NCBI GenBank assembly: GCA_948567375.1
Contig: OX419757.1
Location: forward strand, 68,138,001 to 68,202,000
Direction: 5' to 3'
Length of the DNA: 64,000 nucleotides
From: Lunularia cruciata
Lineage: Eukaryota > Streptophyta > Marchantiopsida > Lunulariales > Lunulariaceae
Shown here: positions 1 to 11,499 of the stretch, piece after piece
Layout of the letters: each line of letters opens with the position of its first letter
How positions within the stretch are numbered: position 1 is the stretch's first letter
The notes under the pieces: generated by a model
What the model saw: only the letters and a program-made list of their open reading frames with translations
Databases searched by the model: none
What the model was told of the DNA's origin: nothing
Position numbers and translations under genes: made by a program

Positions 1-1269
1 GAGTACAAGGAGATTGTGGATTTTGTGACAAGAGGTAACTATCCAGAAGGGATGCATGCTAGGGAGAGGAAGGCCCTTGCAGCAAGATCTAGACCTTACA
101 CAATGGTGGAGGATATTCTTTTTCACCAAGGAGCAGATGGTCTACTTCGAAGAGCAGTGGGTAAGGAAGAGTCTATCCTACTCATAAAGGAGTTTCATGA
201 AGGTTTAGTATGTGGATGACACTTTGCAGGAAAGGTGACTGCTTTCAAGATTCTAGATGCATGTTACCATTGGAGAGGGATTTTCAAGGATTGTCTTGAT
301 TATTGCAAAACTTGTCATGTTTGTCAAGCTTTTGCTAGAAAGTCTACATCCACTCCACCACTTAGATCAATTCCATTGCTAGGACCTTTTGAGAAGTGCG
401 GAATTGATTTTGTAGGACCTCTCAATAGAACCCCAAGGAACAATCGGTACATTGTGGTAGTTACTGATTACCTTACCAAGTGGGTTGAGGCTAGACCATT
501 GAGGGACAAGAATGAAGATGAAGTGGGTAGATTTCTTTATGAACGCATTATCACTAGGTTTGGATGCCCTTTGGAGTTGGTTTCTGATAGAGGAGGAGAG
601 TTTACAGGAAGCATTACTACAGCCATGCTACGACATTTCTCTATCACACATAGAGTAACTACATCCTATAAGCCAAATTCCAATGGCTTGGCAGAGAGAA
701 CCAATCAGACCTTGTGCATGATGTTGGCCAAAGATGCAGAAATGGAGGGGGCTAAACATCATTGGGACAAGAGGATTCATGCAGTTTTGTGGGAGTATAG
801 GACAACCATGAAGACTTCCACTGGATATTCTCCATTCCAATTGGTGTATGGTATTGAGTCTACCTTACCTATTCACTTTGATCTTCCTACCTTCCAAAGC
901 ATTCATAGGAGATTGAAGAAAGCACAAGGAAGTGATGCAGGGAAGTCAAGGAAGGATCAACTCATGGAGTTGGAAGAGGCAAGAGCAGTTGCTATGGTTC
1001 GAGTGGAGCAAGCCCAAAGGAAACAAAAGGAGAGCTATGACAAGAAGCAAGGCAAGAAGAAGGTGGAGCCTTTCAAAGAAGGTGATTGGGTAATGTTGTT
1101 TGATTCCATTCGATTCAAGAGAGTGCAAAAGAAGTTTTTGCCTAAGTACTTTGGACCTTTCATAGTAGAGAAGGTGTGGGGCAATTACACCTATGATCTC
1201 AAGGAGTTGGGAGGAAGACACTTTGATAGGATTAACCATGATAAGTTGAAGATGTACCATAGAAGGTAG
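1..1269 (+). pseudogene. Ty3/gypsy polyprotein 3' end: integrase (nonsense mutated)
   Basis: This is the integrase end of a Ty3/gypsy retrotransposon polyprotein, open at the left edge in the frame of position 1. An H-H-C-C zinc-binding region spans about 190-345 (ends in CKTCHVCQ). The DDE core is complete: Asp at 406-408 (GIDFVGPL), Asp at 586-588 (VSDRGGEF) and Glu at 694-696 (NGLAERTNQ), with 35 residues between the last two, the classic D-35-E spacing. The C-terminal end contains GDWVML and a PKYFGPF motif before TAG at 1267-1269. There is no chromodomain. An in-frame TGA at 217-219, where family members normally have Gly, interrupts the zinc-binding region, so this copy is probably inactive. 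A polypurine-type stretch and an LTR follow directly. Confidence 0.9.
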
Positions 1270-1317
1270 AGAGACCTTCACTTTGAGGACAAAGTGAAAA
1301 CTTAGTCCGGGGGTAAA

Positions 1318-1996
1318 TGTAACACCCATTTGTGCATGTGTGTGGTATTGTGATATTTAGCTTGGTATTACAAGTACTTAAGAGATATTATTTATATAGA
1401 GATAAAGGATGGTTCTATATTAGTCATGGTTAGCTAAAGTTAGTCATAGCTAAGATAGATGGGACCTTACTTTAGAGGAAGTAGAAAAGATGAGCACCAC
1501 TATTTTGGATTTTAGTGTGTTGACTTGGTATTATTCCTAGGTGTTTGGCTTTGGGGAAAGAGTTGAGAACTCTTGGGCCCGCAAGCCTTTTTGTTTTGGA
1601 TTCTTCTTTAGTCCAAGGATAGCCCATGTGAAGGAATCCTTGCTTTAGTGGTTGGGTCAAGATAAGGGGAATATGCCCATGTGAATGGATATTCCTTTCT
1701 ACTTTTTGACTTTACTTGACTTTTAGTCTAGTAACTTGAGTTACTACGGTAATTAGTAACTTTGGTACGTAACTATTTCACAAGTATATAAACAAGGAGT
1801 GAGGAGGTACTCATCATCCTTTCATTTGCAACTATCTCTCTCTCATTGAGTTCTCTAGTGAGCAATGTCTTGAGTCTTGGAGTGTTAGCCTTGGAGGAGT
1901 ATGATGGAGTTGGGGTTCCTTGCCTTCTTAGTCCATGGTGCGCTACCATAATAGCCATCAGAGGTTCATCCTGAGTCAGAGACAGGCCGGCTCACA
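1318..1996 (+). repeat. Gypsy LTR copy 1 (full length)
   Basis: A 679-bp LTR begins TGTAACACCC right after the polypurine-like GGGGGTAAA and ends GGCTCACA. It follows the integrase stop by about 50 bp, as a 3' LTR should. A TATATA box lies at 1785-1790 about 210 bp before the end. Three other copies of this LTR occur at 2436, 2729 and 5988, which fixes its boundaries. Confidence 0.88.
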
Positions 1997-2435
1997 GATC
2001 TTCCTACCTTCCAAAGCATTCATAGGAAATTGAAGAAAGCACAAGGAGGTGATGCAAATAAGTCAAGGAAGGAACAACTCATGGAGTTGCAAGAGGTAAG
2101 AGCAATTGCTATGGTTCGAGTGGAGCAAGCCCAAAAGGAAACAAAAGGAGAGCTATGACAAGAGGCAAGGCGAGAAGAAGGTGGAACCTTTCAAAGAAGG
2201 TGATTGGGTAATGTTATTTGATTTTATTTGATTCAAGAGAGTGCAAAAGAAGTTTTTGCCTAAGTACTTTGGACCTTTCATAGTGGAGAAGTTGTGGAGA
2301 AATTACACCTATGATCTCAAGGAGTTGGGAAGAAGACACTTTGATAAGATTAACCATGATAAGTTGAAGATATATCAAAGAAGGTAGAGAGACCTTCACT
2401 TTGAGGACAAAGTGAAAACTTAGTCCGGGGGTAAT
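1997..2435 (+). pseudogene. Second copy of integrase C-terminus plus polypurine tract
   Basis: This block repeats 880-1317 (integrase C-terminal coding, stop and polypurine-like tract) at an offset of 1,117 bp, with point changes and a one-base insertion in the A-run near 2,130 that shifts the frame. It joins directly to the CACA end of LTR copy 1, without a primer-binding site. The order is therefore integrase end, LTR, integrase end, LTR. This is more like a tandem duplication or unequal exchange than a normal insertion. Confidence 0.8.
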
Positions 2436-2567
2436 TGTAACACCCATTTATGCATGTGTGTGGTAATTTGATATTTAGCTTGTTATTACAAGTATTTGAG
2501 AGATATTATTTATATAGAGATAAAGGATGGTTCTACATTAGTCATGATTAGCTAAAGTTAGTCATAG
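2436..2567 (+). repeat. Gypsy LTR copy 2 (first 132 bp only)
   Basis: It begins TGTAACACCC after the second polypurine-like tract and matches LTR copy 1 up to GTCATAG, then switches abruptly to unrelated sequence that reads as antisense gag. The remainder of the LTR is missing. Confidence 0.85.
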
Positions 2568-4112
2568 TCAAATCCAGATATCACCACACTCTCCTCCACC
2601 ATGTTGAGCTCAATACGCTCAACCAAACCAAAGATTACTGCCAAAGTGGGCAAAATAGCCAACAACAACATAGTATTTTGAACTCTACATTGTAACTCTG
2701 TGTCCAATATCCCATACCAAAACTGGATTGTAATACCCATTTGTGCATGTGTGTGGTATTATGATATTTAGCTTGGTATTACAAGTACTTCAGAGATATT
2801 ATTTATATAGAGATAAAGAATGGTTCTACATTAGTCATGATTAGCTAAAGTTAGTCATAGCTAAGATAGAGGATACCTTACTTTAGAGGAAGTGAAAAAG
2901 ATAAGCACCACTATTTTGGATTCTAGTGTGTTGACTTGGTATTATTCCTAGGTGTTTGGCTTTGAGGAAAGAGTTGAGAAGACTTGGACCCGCAAGCCTT
3001 TTTGTTTTAGATTTTTCTATAGTCCAAGGATAGCCCATGTGAAAGAGTCCTTGACTTAGTGGTTGGGACAAGATAAGATCACATGCTAGTGGAATATGCC
3101 CATGTGAATGGATATTCCTTTATAATTTTTGACTTTACTTAACTTTTAGCCTAGTAACTTGAGTTACTCTAGTAATTAGTAACTTTGGTGCGTAACTATT
3201 TCACAAGTATATAAACAAGGGGTGAGGAGGTACTCATCATCCTTTTATTTGCAACTTTCTCTCTCTCATTGAGTTCTCTAGTGAGCAATGTCTTGAGTCT
3301 TGGAGTGTTAGCCTTGGAGGAGTATGATGGAGTTGGGGTTCCTTGCCTTCTTAGTCCATAGTACGCTACCATAATAGTCATCAAAGGTTCATCTTAAGTG
3401 AGAGATAAGCCGGCTCACAAGACTGCCTAGGCCTTAGTAACTCCTTGAGTGAAATTGATCAGCCGCCTCATGCAAGTGTATGCCTTGCGTATGCTCTCTC
3501 TAGCCTTCCATTGGAACTCCTGCAAGCTCCTCATCTTGTCAGTCAACACTCCCTGGTAGTTGTGCCTCAAACACTGGAAGAACTCCACCATGAGGTTAAA
3601 CCCCGATACCACACCTCCTCCTATAGCGGTATCTCCACTTGTAGTAGCACTATCTTCAACTAGTGCACCTCCACTAGCTCCACTAACACTACTCAAGCTA
3701 GAACTCGTAGGTACAGCCAATCTACTCTTGGCCACCAAACCTGAAGTGATAGAGATATAGTTCAGAGACCAATACTGTCACCATAACTCCATCTCTTCCA
3801 AATGAGCTCCCTTGAACTCATGGTAATCATCCATTGATGGACCCTCTAGATGCTGAAACAACCCCTTTCATACCATGAAGGGTGTAAACAAAGTCGGGTT
3901 CCGCATTGCTGCAAATCACACCAACTATCAAACCCTTGGATGAAGTCATCCAACTCAATGGTACCCACTGTACCATAGTAATGCCTAGGGCCTTTGGAGG
4001 CCCCATAAATCTTGTCCATGTCCCACAACAATGGTGCGGACACACCAAGTGCACTCTTAATTGAATCAACTCTTGTGTCAAACTCCAACTCAGAGTCAAT
4101 CTCCTCCCTCAT
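2568..4112 (-). pseudogene. Antisense Ty3/gypsy gag remnant, split by a solo LTR
   Basis: On the minus strand, 4112 down to 3420 and then 2728 down to 2568 read as parts of a plant gypsy gag. The N-terminal part contains ELDDFIQGFDSWCDLQQ. A frame change follows, then FNLMVEFFQCLRHNYQGVL, then ESIRKAYTCMRRLINFTQGV. Across the inserted LTR the reading resumes with IQFWYGILDTELQCRVQ and LVERIELNMVEE, as in these capsid proteins. Stops and frame shifts are present. Identification rests on remembered gag patterns and is good at family level only. The LTR at 2729-3419 interrupts it. Confidence 0.6.
2729..3419 (+). repeat. Gypsy LTR copy 3 (solo LTR inside gag remnant)
   Basis: A 691-bp LTR of the same family as 1318-1996, starting TGTAATACCC and ending GGCTCACA. 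No polypurine tract or primer site adjoins it, and antisense gag reads on both sides, so it is a solo LTR. ACTG occurs at both junctions (left AACTGGAT, right AGACTGCC), a possible eroded target-site duplication. A TATATA motif sits near 3,210. Confidence 0.82.
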
Positions 4113-5987
4113 TGGGACCTGAGATACAAGTTGATACCAAGTACCACTTCAAGTAAACCCACTATGTACTATAGGGCTATCTCCTTTGGAATCCCCAAAG
4201 AACTCCATCGTGACAAAGTAACCACAACAACAAATCAGAACCACAAACTACAACCGCAAGTCGTAACCGCAAGTATCCCACCAAGTGCCAATACCAACTA
4301 AGCACCACCCACTAATGTAACTCTAACCAAGATAACTACACTAGGGAAAAGGGCAACCTGTAACCTACCATCACAACACGCACTCTCATGGTCTGTAGTT
4401 CATCACTTCTTACCTCACTAGAGAGAAAAAAAGGTAGTTTGACTAGTCATCACTCCAGGCTCACTATTAAGAGTACACCAGAGCACCAACACTCAAAAGT
4501 CAAGGCACCTCATACAAACGTGGTGCACAAATAGGAAGCAAAGAATGGAGAGGGTCCAATCACAAGAAATCTAAACAAAAACCTTCCATCCCATAATACA
4601 ACACGAGACTAACTCTACCACCATTTGGCATTTGACATAAGAGAAGTTCGTATTTTAGTCCTAAGCTACCAGGATCACCAAGAATAGGATCAAACCGCCT
4701 CTCCTAGCCAAAGCTACAAGTGTATAGATAATAGTGGCATAGTCGCTAGGACAACAAGTGAGGGTGGACCAGTTGGCTAGGGCACTAGTCTAGGAACAAG
4801 AGATCTAGGGGTCAAACTCTATTGCACACAATCTAGCAAGAAAGGCAGATTTTGCCAACCAATGACCAAGATCTACTCTAAACTAGCTAGCCTCACGCTA
4901 GCAAGCTGGCTTGCTGGCCCTTCTAGGCCTTTGTAGCCTCTCATAGCCCACCGCCCTATGCCTCAAAGCCTCTAAACGCCAAATGAGGCCTTTCTTCTTG
5001 CCACTTTGAACCTCCTCCAAAATTTGGCAAAACTCCTCTAAACTAGCAAAACTTCTCCAAATCTGGCCAAACAGCAAAAATCCTCCAAATCTGGCCAAAA
5101 ATCTGATATAAAATGCAGCTACAATCTAACATAAACCCTAAAGTTGGCTGACCGCCAAATCCCATGCTAACTCTTCACTCGAGTTAGCCAAATTGAAAAC
5201 ATGGGTTTCTCCAAATCACAAATTCACAAGAATAGCTTCCCAACTCCACCTTCAATTTTATTTTTTGAGCCCAACTCGCAACAAATTGGTCCTGACTTCA
5301 CCTCTTGAGCTCAAAATCACAACCACTACTCAAAATTTGCTCCTTTTGTGCTCAAAAATTGGCTAGTGCTTCCGTACAAGGTTTGCCTTATTGCCAAATC
5401 TGCATCAATTGAATGAGCTTCTGCACACTAGGGAAAAACTGAACTTGAATCAAGCTACCAACAATCCACCGAGCTTGGAGATACCACCAACACTCAAAGT
5501 TCCTGCACTCAATTTCCTCCTGACTTGACTTCTCTGATGTAATCAGATTGTTTACCATTCTCAACTCAACTCAACTCAGATTAGTACTTGATCTGTCACT
5601 CTATAAACTACCAACAATTGTGCATTGATTACAGTCAAGCCACACCCACTCCAGCATAGAGAATCTAGGTGATGCTTGCCGGCCTCTGTCCACCATAGCT
5701 AGGAACTCAAAGGCTCAACATCAGAAAAGTGAGCTCTCTAGAGCTGCACTTTGAAAGTATACCCCTTGGACTCGAGCTAGGTCTGAACCCTAACGGTCCG
5801 CTGATGGCACACTCAATGGTGCAAATGGTGCAAAGTGACAATGAGCCCCACCGTGAAGTCAGTACCCCAAACCCAAAATCTGACCATCAAAAAGTAGTCT
5901 TTGAGAAACTGCTGAAATAACTCTAACTACTATCACTGCAACTCCAATATTTGAGCAATCTAGATGCAACACTACAAATGACGTGAC
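4113..5987. other. No gene recognised; probable leader/LTR of the antisense gypsy
   Basis: There is no open frame with recognisable content on either strand. The position upstream (minus-strand sense) of the gag start at 4112 suggests retrotransposon leader or LTR sequence. I could not define LTR ends. A degenerate repeat of TCTGGCCAAA/CTCCAAAT type lies at 5,030-5,100. Confidence 0.4.
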
Positions 5988-6394
5988 ATCTTCTATAGTC
6001 CAAGGATAGCCCATGTGAAGTAATCCTTGACTTAGTGGTTGGGTCAAGATAAGATCACATGCTTAGTGGAATATGCCCATGTGGATGGACATTCCTTTAT
6101 ACCTTTTGACTTTACTTGACTTTTAGCCTAGTAACTTGAGTTACTCCAGTAATTAGTAACTTTGGTGCATAACTATTTCACAAGTATATAAACAAGGGGT
6201 GAGGAGGTACTCATCATCCTTTCATTTGCAACTATCTCTCTCTCATTGAGTTCTCTAGTGAGCAATGTCTTGGGTCTTGGAGTGTTACCTTGGAGGAGTA
6301 TGATGGAGTTGGGGTTCCTTGTCTTCTTAGTCCATGATGCTCTACCATAATAGCCATCAGAGGTTCATCCTAAGTGAGAGACATGCCGGCTCAT
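5988..6394 (+). repeat. Gypsy LTR copy 4 (5'-truncated)
   Basis: It matches LTR copy 3 from TTCTATAGTCCAAGG to the end (GCCGGCTCATA), lacking about the first 285 bp. It includes the TATATA motif near 6,185. It abuts unrelated sequence on the left. Confidence 0.85.
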
Positions 6395-6468
6395 AGCACA
6401 ATCTTGAAGAGATGCCAGGATCATACTCCTCTCTAGAATACCATCTTGAGCTCATCCTTCTTCTCCTC

Positions 6469-6972
6469 CTAAAGGTCATCTTTTGGTAGGTCCATATAGG
6501 TAGCATCTCCTTGCTCCATTCTCTCAATTTCATCATGAAACTCCCAATCCAATCCTTCCTTGGGTACTTCTTCTATTGGCTGTTGGACCTTGGGCTCTCC
6601 CTTGCTTTTACTACTTGACTCTTTACTCTTTAGAGTCAACTCCCCATTGTAAGACTCTACTTTTTCCTCTTCCTTGGCTCTTGATGATAGATTAAGGGCT
6701 TCTCTTCTTAGGCTGGGCACCAAAATTGACAAGGTCTTCTCTCATCCAATTCTTGCAAGATGTTGGTCACTCTCTCTAACTTCTACCATGTATTGCTCCT
6801 TCTCCTCATCTGCATCCCAATGTAAGTGTGGATGGAAATGCAATACTATTTGTCTTCTCTCCTCAAGGCTGAGTAAATTAAATCCTAAACAATAATGGGC
6901 TGCAAAAGGTACAAAGTAATGGGGTTGCATGTCCCTTTTCCATTGCCACATCCTCACATAGAAATACCTCAT
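6469..6972 (-). pseudogene. Antisense unidentified ORF remnants (transposon-like)
   Basis: Two minus-strand open segments, 6972-6742 and 6732-6469, lie end to end and probably came from one reading frame broken between them. The first contains LLSLEERRQIVLHFHPHLH; the second is Lys/Glu/Ser rich (SKESSSKSKGEPKVQQ, then EFHDEIERMEQGD). I do not recognise the family. Their position between retroelement pieces and composition suggest a gag-like or other transposon ORF, but that is inference. Confidence 0.3.
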
Positions 6973-9900
6973 CTAATTTACACTCTCACTTGCAAACAAG
7001 AGATGGAAGAATATTGCCTGCTACTTTGCTACATAGGTAGTCCTCTTTGGCTTCATTATAGCCATCATTGCTCTGATGATACTTTGCCTCATTGGATCTA
7101 CATAAGTGTCTATCTTGTATCTATTTTTCTTTCAAGGTTCATTGAAGGACTCCTTCAATTCCTCTATTTCCTCCATAAGATCACACTTCCAATTGAAGGT
7201 GATCCGTATAGGCTCTCATGCATCTTGTCCTAAAACTAACCTCCAATCTGATTCAGTCTAGCAAGTTGGGTTGCCTCTCTTCTCCTCCTCACTTGGACCT
7301 TCCTCACAATTGCTAGCTGCAATTTCTATCATGAATCCTAGAAAACTAAGATTTTAGTTCCATGCCAAGAAAGTGATCCAAAGTTAGTTGAAGACTTTGA
7401 ATTTGGCCACCATATCAACTCATCTAATTGTAGGATTTCAGACCAAGATGGCCAAAATGTGTCTTCCTCCCTTGGATGGCATTGTGCTTCTCTCCTCACT
7501 TTGCTTCACACAAAAAAATCTTGCAACTTGGCTTGTGATTCTAACATGATTAGGATAGCTACTTTCAACATTGTATGATCTCCTTGATGCAGTCTCAATT
7601 TTATACTCTTTTAGATCACAATCATTCATCAATCAAACTTCAGTCAAGAATCGCATCTTATGCATATGTTGCTCCTTTCACTTTTGAATTTATCCTCATA
7701 TGAAGTAACCATTTACGTCAAGTGTACCTTCTTGGCTAGTATGGCCCGAGTCAAGGTTGTTAAGGATCCTTGGATTCGGTTTTTCATTCCAATGTGAAGT
7801 GTACTCACTTTAGGTCTTCTATTCTTCCAAGTCCAATCTAAGTCTATCTCCTCCCATATGAAGTTGAATCCCTCAAGTTAGATTAGATCCCCTACTTGGG
7901 ATCCAAACATGCCAATTCTCTTCATCTAACCTCCTTTTCTGCCACCAAGCTGAGAAAAGATTACCAAAGAAACAAAGGCCCACCTACAAGGCAAAGCAAC
8001 TCAAGCTTTGGCAAGAATGGTAGCAATAATGAGACTACAAGAGAAGCCACTACCAAAGCTTTCCATAAACAGATAGGGAAATCTGAACAGAATTTGGGGG
8101 CCTAAAAGATAAGCTTAAATTGAACAAAATAGAGTCCAAATGCAAGATAAATGACACAAACTTGAATTGTCAAGCAAAAATTTGCAACAACTTGCTTTAC
8201 TTGTAACAATGGTGTCATTACAAGTAAAGAGTTTTTAGAGAAAGCCAAAAAATTGGTTGACTTGTAACACAATTGACATTTATCTATTCATTTGAAATTT
8301 ATAATGATTTGAACTATGTGCATTAGATATATTAATAATTTATTTTCTCATATCTTTTTGTACACTCATTTTTTGGGTTGCCTCTTGATCAAGCTTTTTG
8401 GTGAATTTTCTTGATTCAAAATAGATCAGAGAATCATCAATGTAATATTATCTACAATAAGATTTTGAACACAAAGAAGTCAATGAACATCAACGGTGTT
8501 TAACTTTACAAGTAGTCTCAACTCACTCTACAATGAATGAACATCATGTCTTATTTCTTGTTTGGACTTCAAAGTTATCATTCATCAAATATTGTGTTCA
8601 TTCTATAGTACTGCAGTACATTCTTTAAAACTATATAAATTGCTACATTGAAATTTTATATCTTCAATTCAATGCACCATTCTATCATAATAAATGAACA
8701 CGTCCCTATAGATTGATAAAAATTATGATAACATTTTAGAAACAACTAAAAATCAGAAAAATAAGATCTAATATGAATGTAGAAAATCATCTAACTATTG
8801 AAATTGAGCTCAAGCTCCACTATAAATGTGTGTAAACATTCCTCAATTTCTTATCTACTTGGACTCAAAAGTTCTTATTAATCCAACATTGGTTTACCAC
8901 AAGAGCCATCAATGCAATTGCTCCAATACCAAGAACTATGGAGACCATCTTGAGTCCTAAAGCTAGCTATTGCTATCATAGAAACAAAGGTGATGGTAAT
9001 TGTAGTATAGAAAAGGGAGTTCTAATTGTCATAATGCACTACAAGAATTATGTGCATCTTAGTTCTATCTAAGGCTACCACAAATAGTACCTTGAATTTA
9101 CTTATAAGTAACATTTTTACCATTCCACTTGCATTTTTTCACCCTTAGAAAATTTTGTTATTGTAGATAGTGAGTTGGTCAACTTCAATTTCCCAACCCT
9201 CTGCACTTTTTGTGCAGAATTACAATAGTAGTTTTGGCAAAGGATCTATGAGCACAACATTGTTTGGTCCTCATTCCCAACTTTGAGTATGACAATAGTA
9301 TGATTAACAACACTTGAGATAAGGAAGTCATCATGGTGATCATGTAGAGTACTCAATTCCTCTTTTATATAATGAATGCACAAAAGTTACAAAATGGAGT
9401 TTTTGAAGAGATAATGTAGAAGATCTTTGCAAAAAAAGTGAAAACTTGGAAGTGATGTGTATTGTTCTTGTTAATGAGTATAAAGGATCATATTTATCCA
9501 AGAAATGTGCCAACAAGAAAGAAGCTACTCTAGGTCAAATAGTGAGATCTTTGCATGTAGGAGATACTTTCTTTGAGAGTGCAACTTGAATATATATATA
9601 TATATATATAGCTAGCATGCACAAAGGTCAAGTCATTTCCCATTTATAGAAGTAAATTAAATAGAAAAGTCTCATTTATTTGCAACCAAATTCCATTAAA
9701 ATATGGTGTAAATTTCAAGAAGTCCAACCTTTATAAATTCATGTTATATCCCTTCAAAAGTTATCACCTCAAAAGACTTGTTATTTTGCTGAATCCAAAA
9801 CCTCTCACCATTAGCTACCAAATCCATTGTGGATAAAAAAATGCAATTGAATTACCATCCACTTGCAACAACATTCCACCTTCTCTTTGATGATTGAGGT

Positions 9901-11063
9901 TCTCTCAGAATATCTTTGAATGTACTTCTTTTACTTCAATTTACAACCTATGCACAACTTAATAGGGGATTGTTTTCCCTTCACAATTTGTGGTCAAGAT
10001 AAGTGGATCCTAGAATTCTCCAATAGGTATCTATATGTCATCAACAACAAACACCAGAAAATTAGCAATTGATGCAAGAAGTGGACTTTGCATTTGGATG
10101 CATATTGCAAAAATTCAACAAAATGTGGAGAGGATTGCCAAACTTGTAACATAGCATACGTGAAGAAAAAATGCATACATGCTATGTGATGATAAATACA
10201 TATAGGCTACAAGAGAAGAGGGAAGGAAGGGTAGAAAGGGTAGAAAGGGTAGAAAAGCAAACAATATGAATGAGCTTTTACATATCAAAAGCATGATCAT
10301 TGACAAATCCTTTGATAGCAAGATCTTGATTGATAATCTTTCCAAAATGGAGATTGAAAAATCCAATGAGAATGATGAGTACAATCATTTAGTTTGCAAT
10401 AAGATTCAAACATAAGAGTGAATGTATCATGTTAATTAGGGTACATGATTAAAAATATTCTAAAATATATTTTAATACCACCTATTCCACATTTTACCTT
10501 GACATGCCTATGTTGCATGTTCACAATGATGAATTGCTTGTTTGCATATTCTTGACTTCTCTACCATTAGAGCATGAATATTTCTTACCCATATAACATG
10601 GATCTCCAAGTAGATACTCTTAAATGATGTCATGATTGTTACTTCAAAAGTATTCATGCTAGTGATTATGAATGTGATTGACTCATAAACACCTAACATT
10701 GTGACATGACCTTACATATCCAACATTAATACAAACAATGAGGCCATCGCGATCAATTATCATAATATATTAAAGAAATACATTTTTTACTTCTTGTTGT
10801 AGTAGTGAGTATGGAGCTCAAATCTTGGTCAATTGATATAGAAAAGTGTACTCTCAATAGGACTAATAAAGCCAAGAAATGTTGGTAGCACACAACATAG
10901 TGCTTCACAATAAAAAATAACAGTCCATTGAAAATATTTATAGCAAAATCTGAAAATAGAGCATCTGAATTCAACATTATACACAAGTTATTTCAATTTA
11001 TCACCTCATGACGATAGACCCTAATGTTATGTTTAACATATAAAACATAAAAGGGTATCAATT
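6973..11063. other. AT-rich stretch without recognisable gene
   Basis: There is no convincing coding sequence. It contains a 12-bp perfect hairpin at 8195-8229, an uninterrupted TA run near 9,590-9,610, and a three-copy 10-bp repeat (GTAGAAAGGG) at about 10,229-10,256. Short open frames here are not supported by motifs. Confidence 0.6.
8195..8229. repeat. 12-bp perfect inverted repeat
   Basis: CTTTACTTGTAA at 8195-8206 is exactly complementary to TTACAAGTAAAG at 8218-8229, with an 11-nt loop. Confidence 0.8.
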
Positions 11064-11217
11064 CAAAGTGTAATAATATGGAGTTTAGCGACAAAGTTAG
11101 GAGGGCTAACTAAGTAGCAAATAAGACAAATTAGCCTAGAATATTCTAGAAGTATCTAGAAAGCTTCTTGGGAAGCTTCCTGGCTAGCTTAGCTTTTAAG
11201 TACCTCAAGTAAGTAGC

Positions 11218-11230
11218 TTCTAGAAGCTTC
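11218..11230. promoter_or_regulatory. Heat shock element (three perfect units) in 5' LTR
   Basis: TTCtaGAAgcTTC fits the inverted nGAAn consensus bound by heat shock factors without mismatch. It lies about 140 bp upstream of the TATA box at 11373. Imperfectly spaced GAA/TTC units flank it (11160-11180, 11270-11300). Function is inferred from motif only. Confidence 0.65.
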
Positions 11231-11372
11231 CAACTAGCTTAGCTTGCATGCCAAGTAGGTGGCTTCTAAAAGAAAGCTTCTTGAGAAGCTTCCTTGTTAA
11301 CTTGGCTTGCACTCTAAGAAAGCGGCTCGAGGAAGCTTTGTGAGAAACTTCTCAAGGGCTTTGTATGCTATC

Positions 11373-11380
11373 TATAAATA
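11373..11380 (+). promoter_or_regulatory. TATA box of chromovirus LTR
   Basis: TATAAATA lies 105 bp before the LTR end, conserved in the 3' LTR copy (TATAAATAT near 19354). The position suits an LTR U3 promoter. Confidence 0.6.
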
Positions 11381-11485
11381 CCAAAGCCAAACCTCATGCT
11401 AGGCATTCGGAGTTTTCCCTCATTCCAACATCCTAATGTGAGCTTCCATTCTCCTATTTCTCTCCTTTGTCTTGGTCTTTTACAT

Positions 11486-11497
11486 TGGTATCAGAGC
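11486..11497 (+). other. Primer-binding site (initiator Met tRNA)
   Basis: TGGTATCAGAGC follows the LTR end by one base. This is the standard plant gypsy primer site complementary to the 3' end of initiator methionine tRNA. Confidence 0.9.
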
Positions 11498-11499
11498 AA

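Larger units (their letters stand above)
11069..11484 (+). repeat. Chromovirus 5' LTR (416 bp)
   Basis: It starts TGTAATAATATGGAG, ends GGTCTTTTACA, and is followed by the primer-binding site. It is rich in AAGCTTC/GAAGCTT units that form heat-shock-element arrays. TATAAATA at 11373-11380 is a plausible TATA box. It matches the 3' LTR pieces 15806-16000 and 19229-19465. Confidence 0.92.

Noticed and set aside
1472-1958. Minus-strand frames repeated in the LTR copies
   Set aside because: They recur only because the LTR itself recurs; composition is not protein-like.
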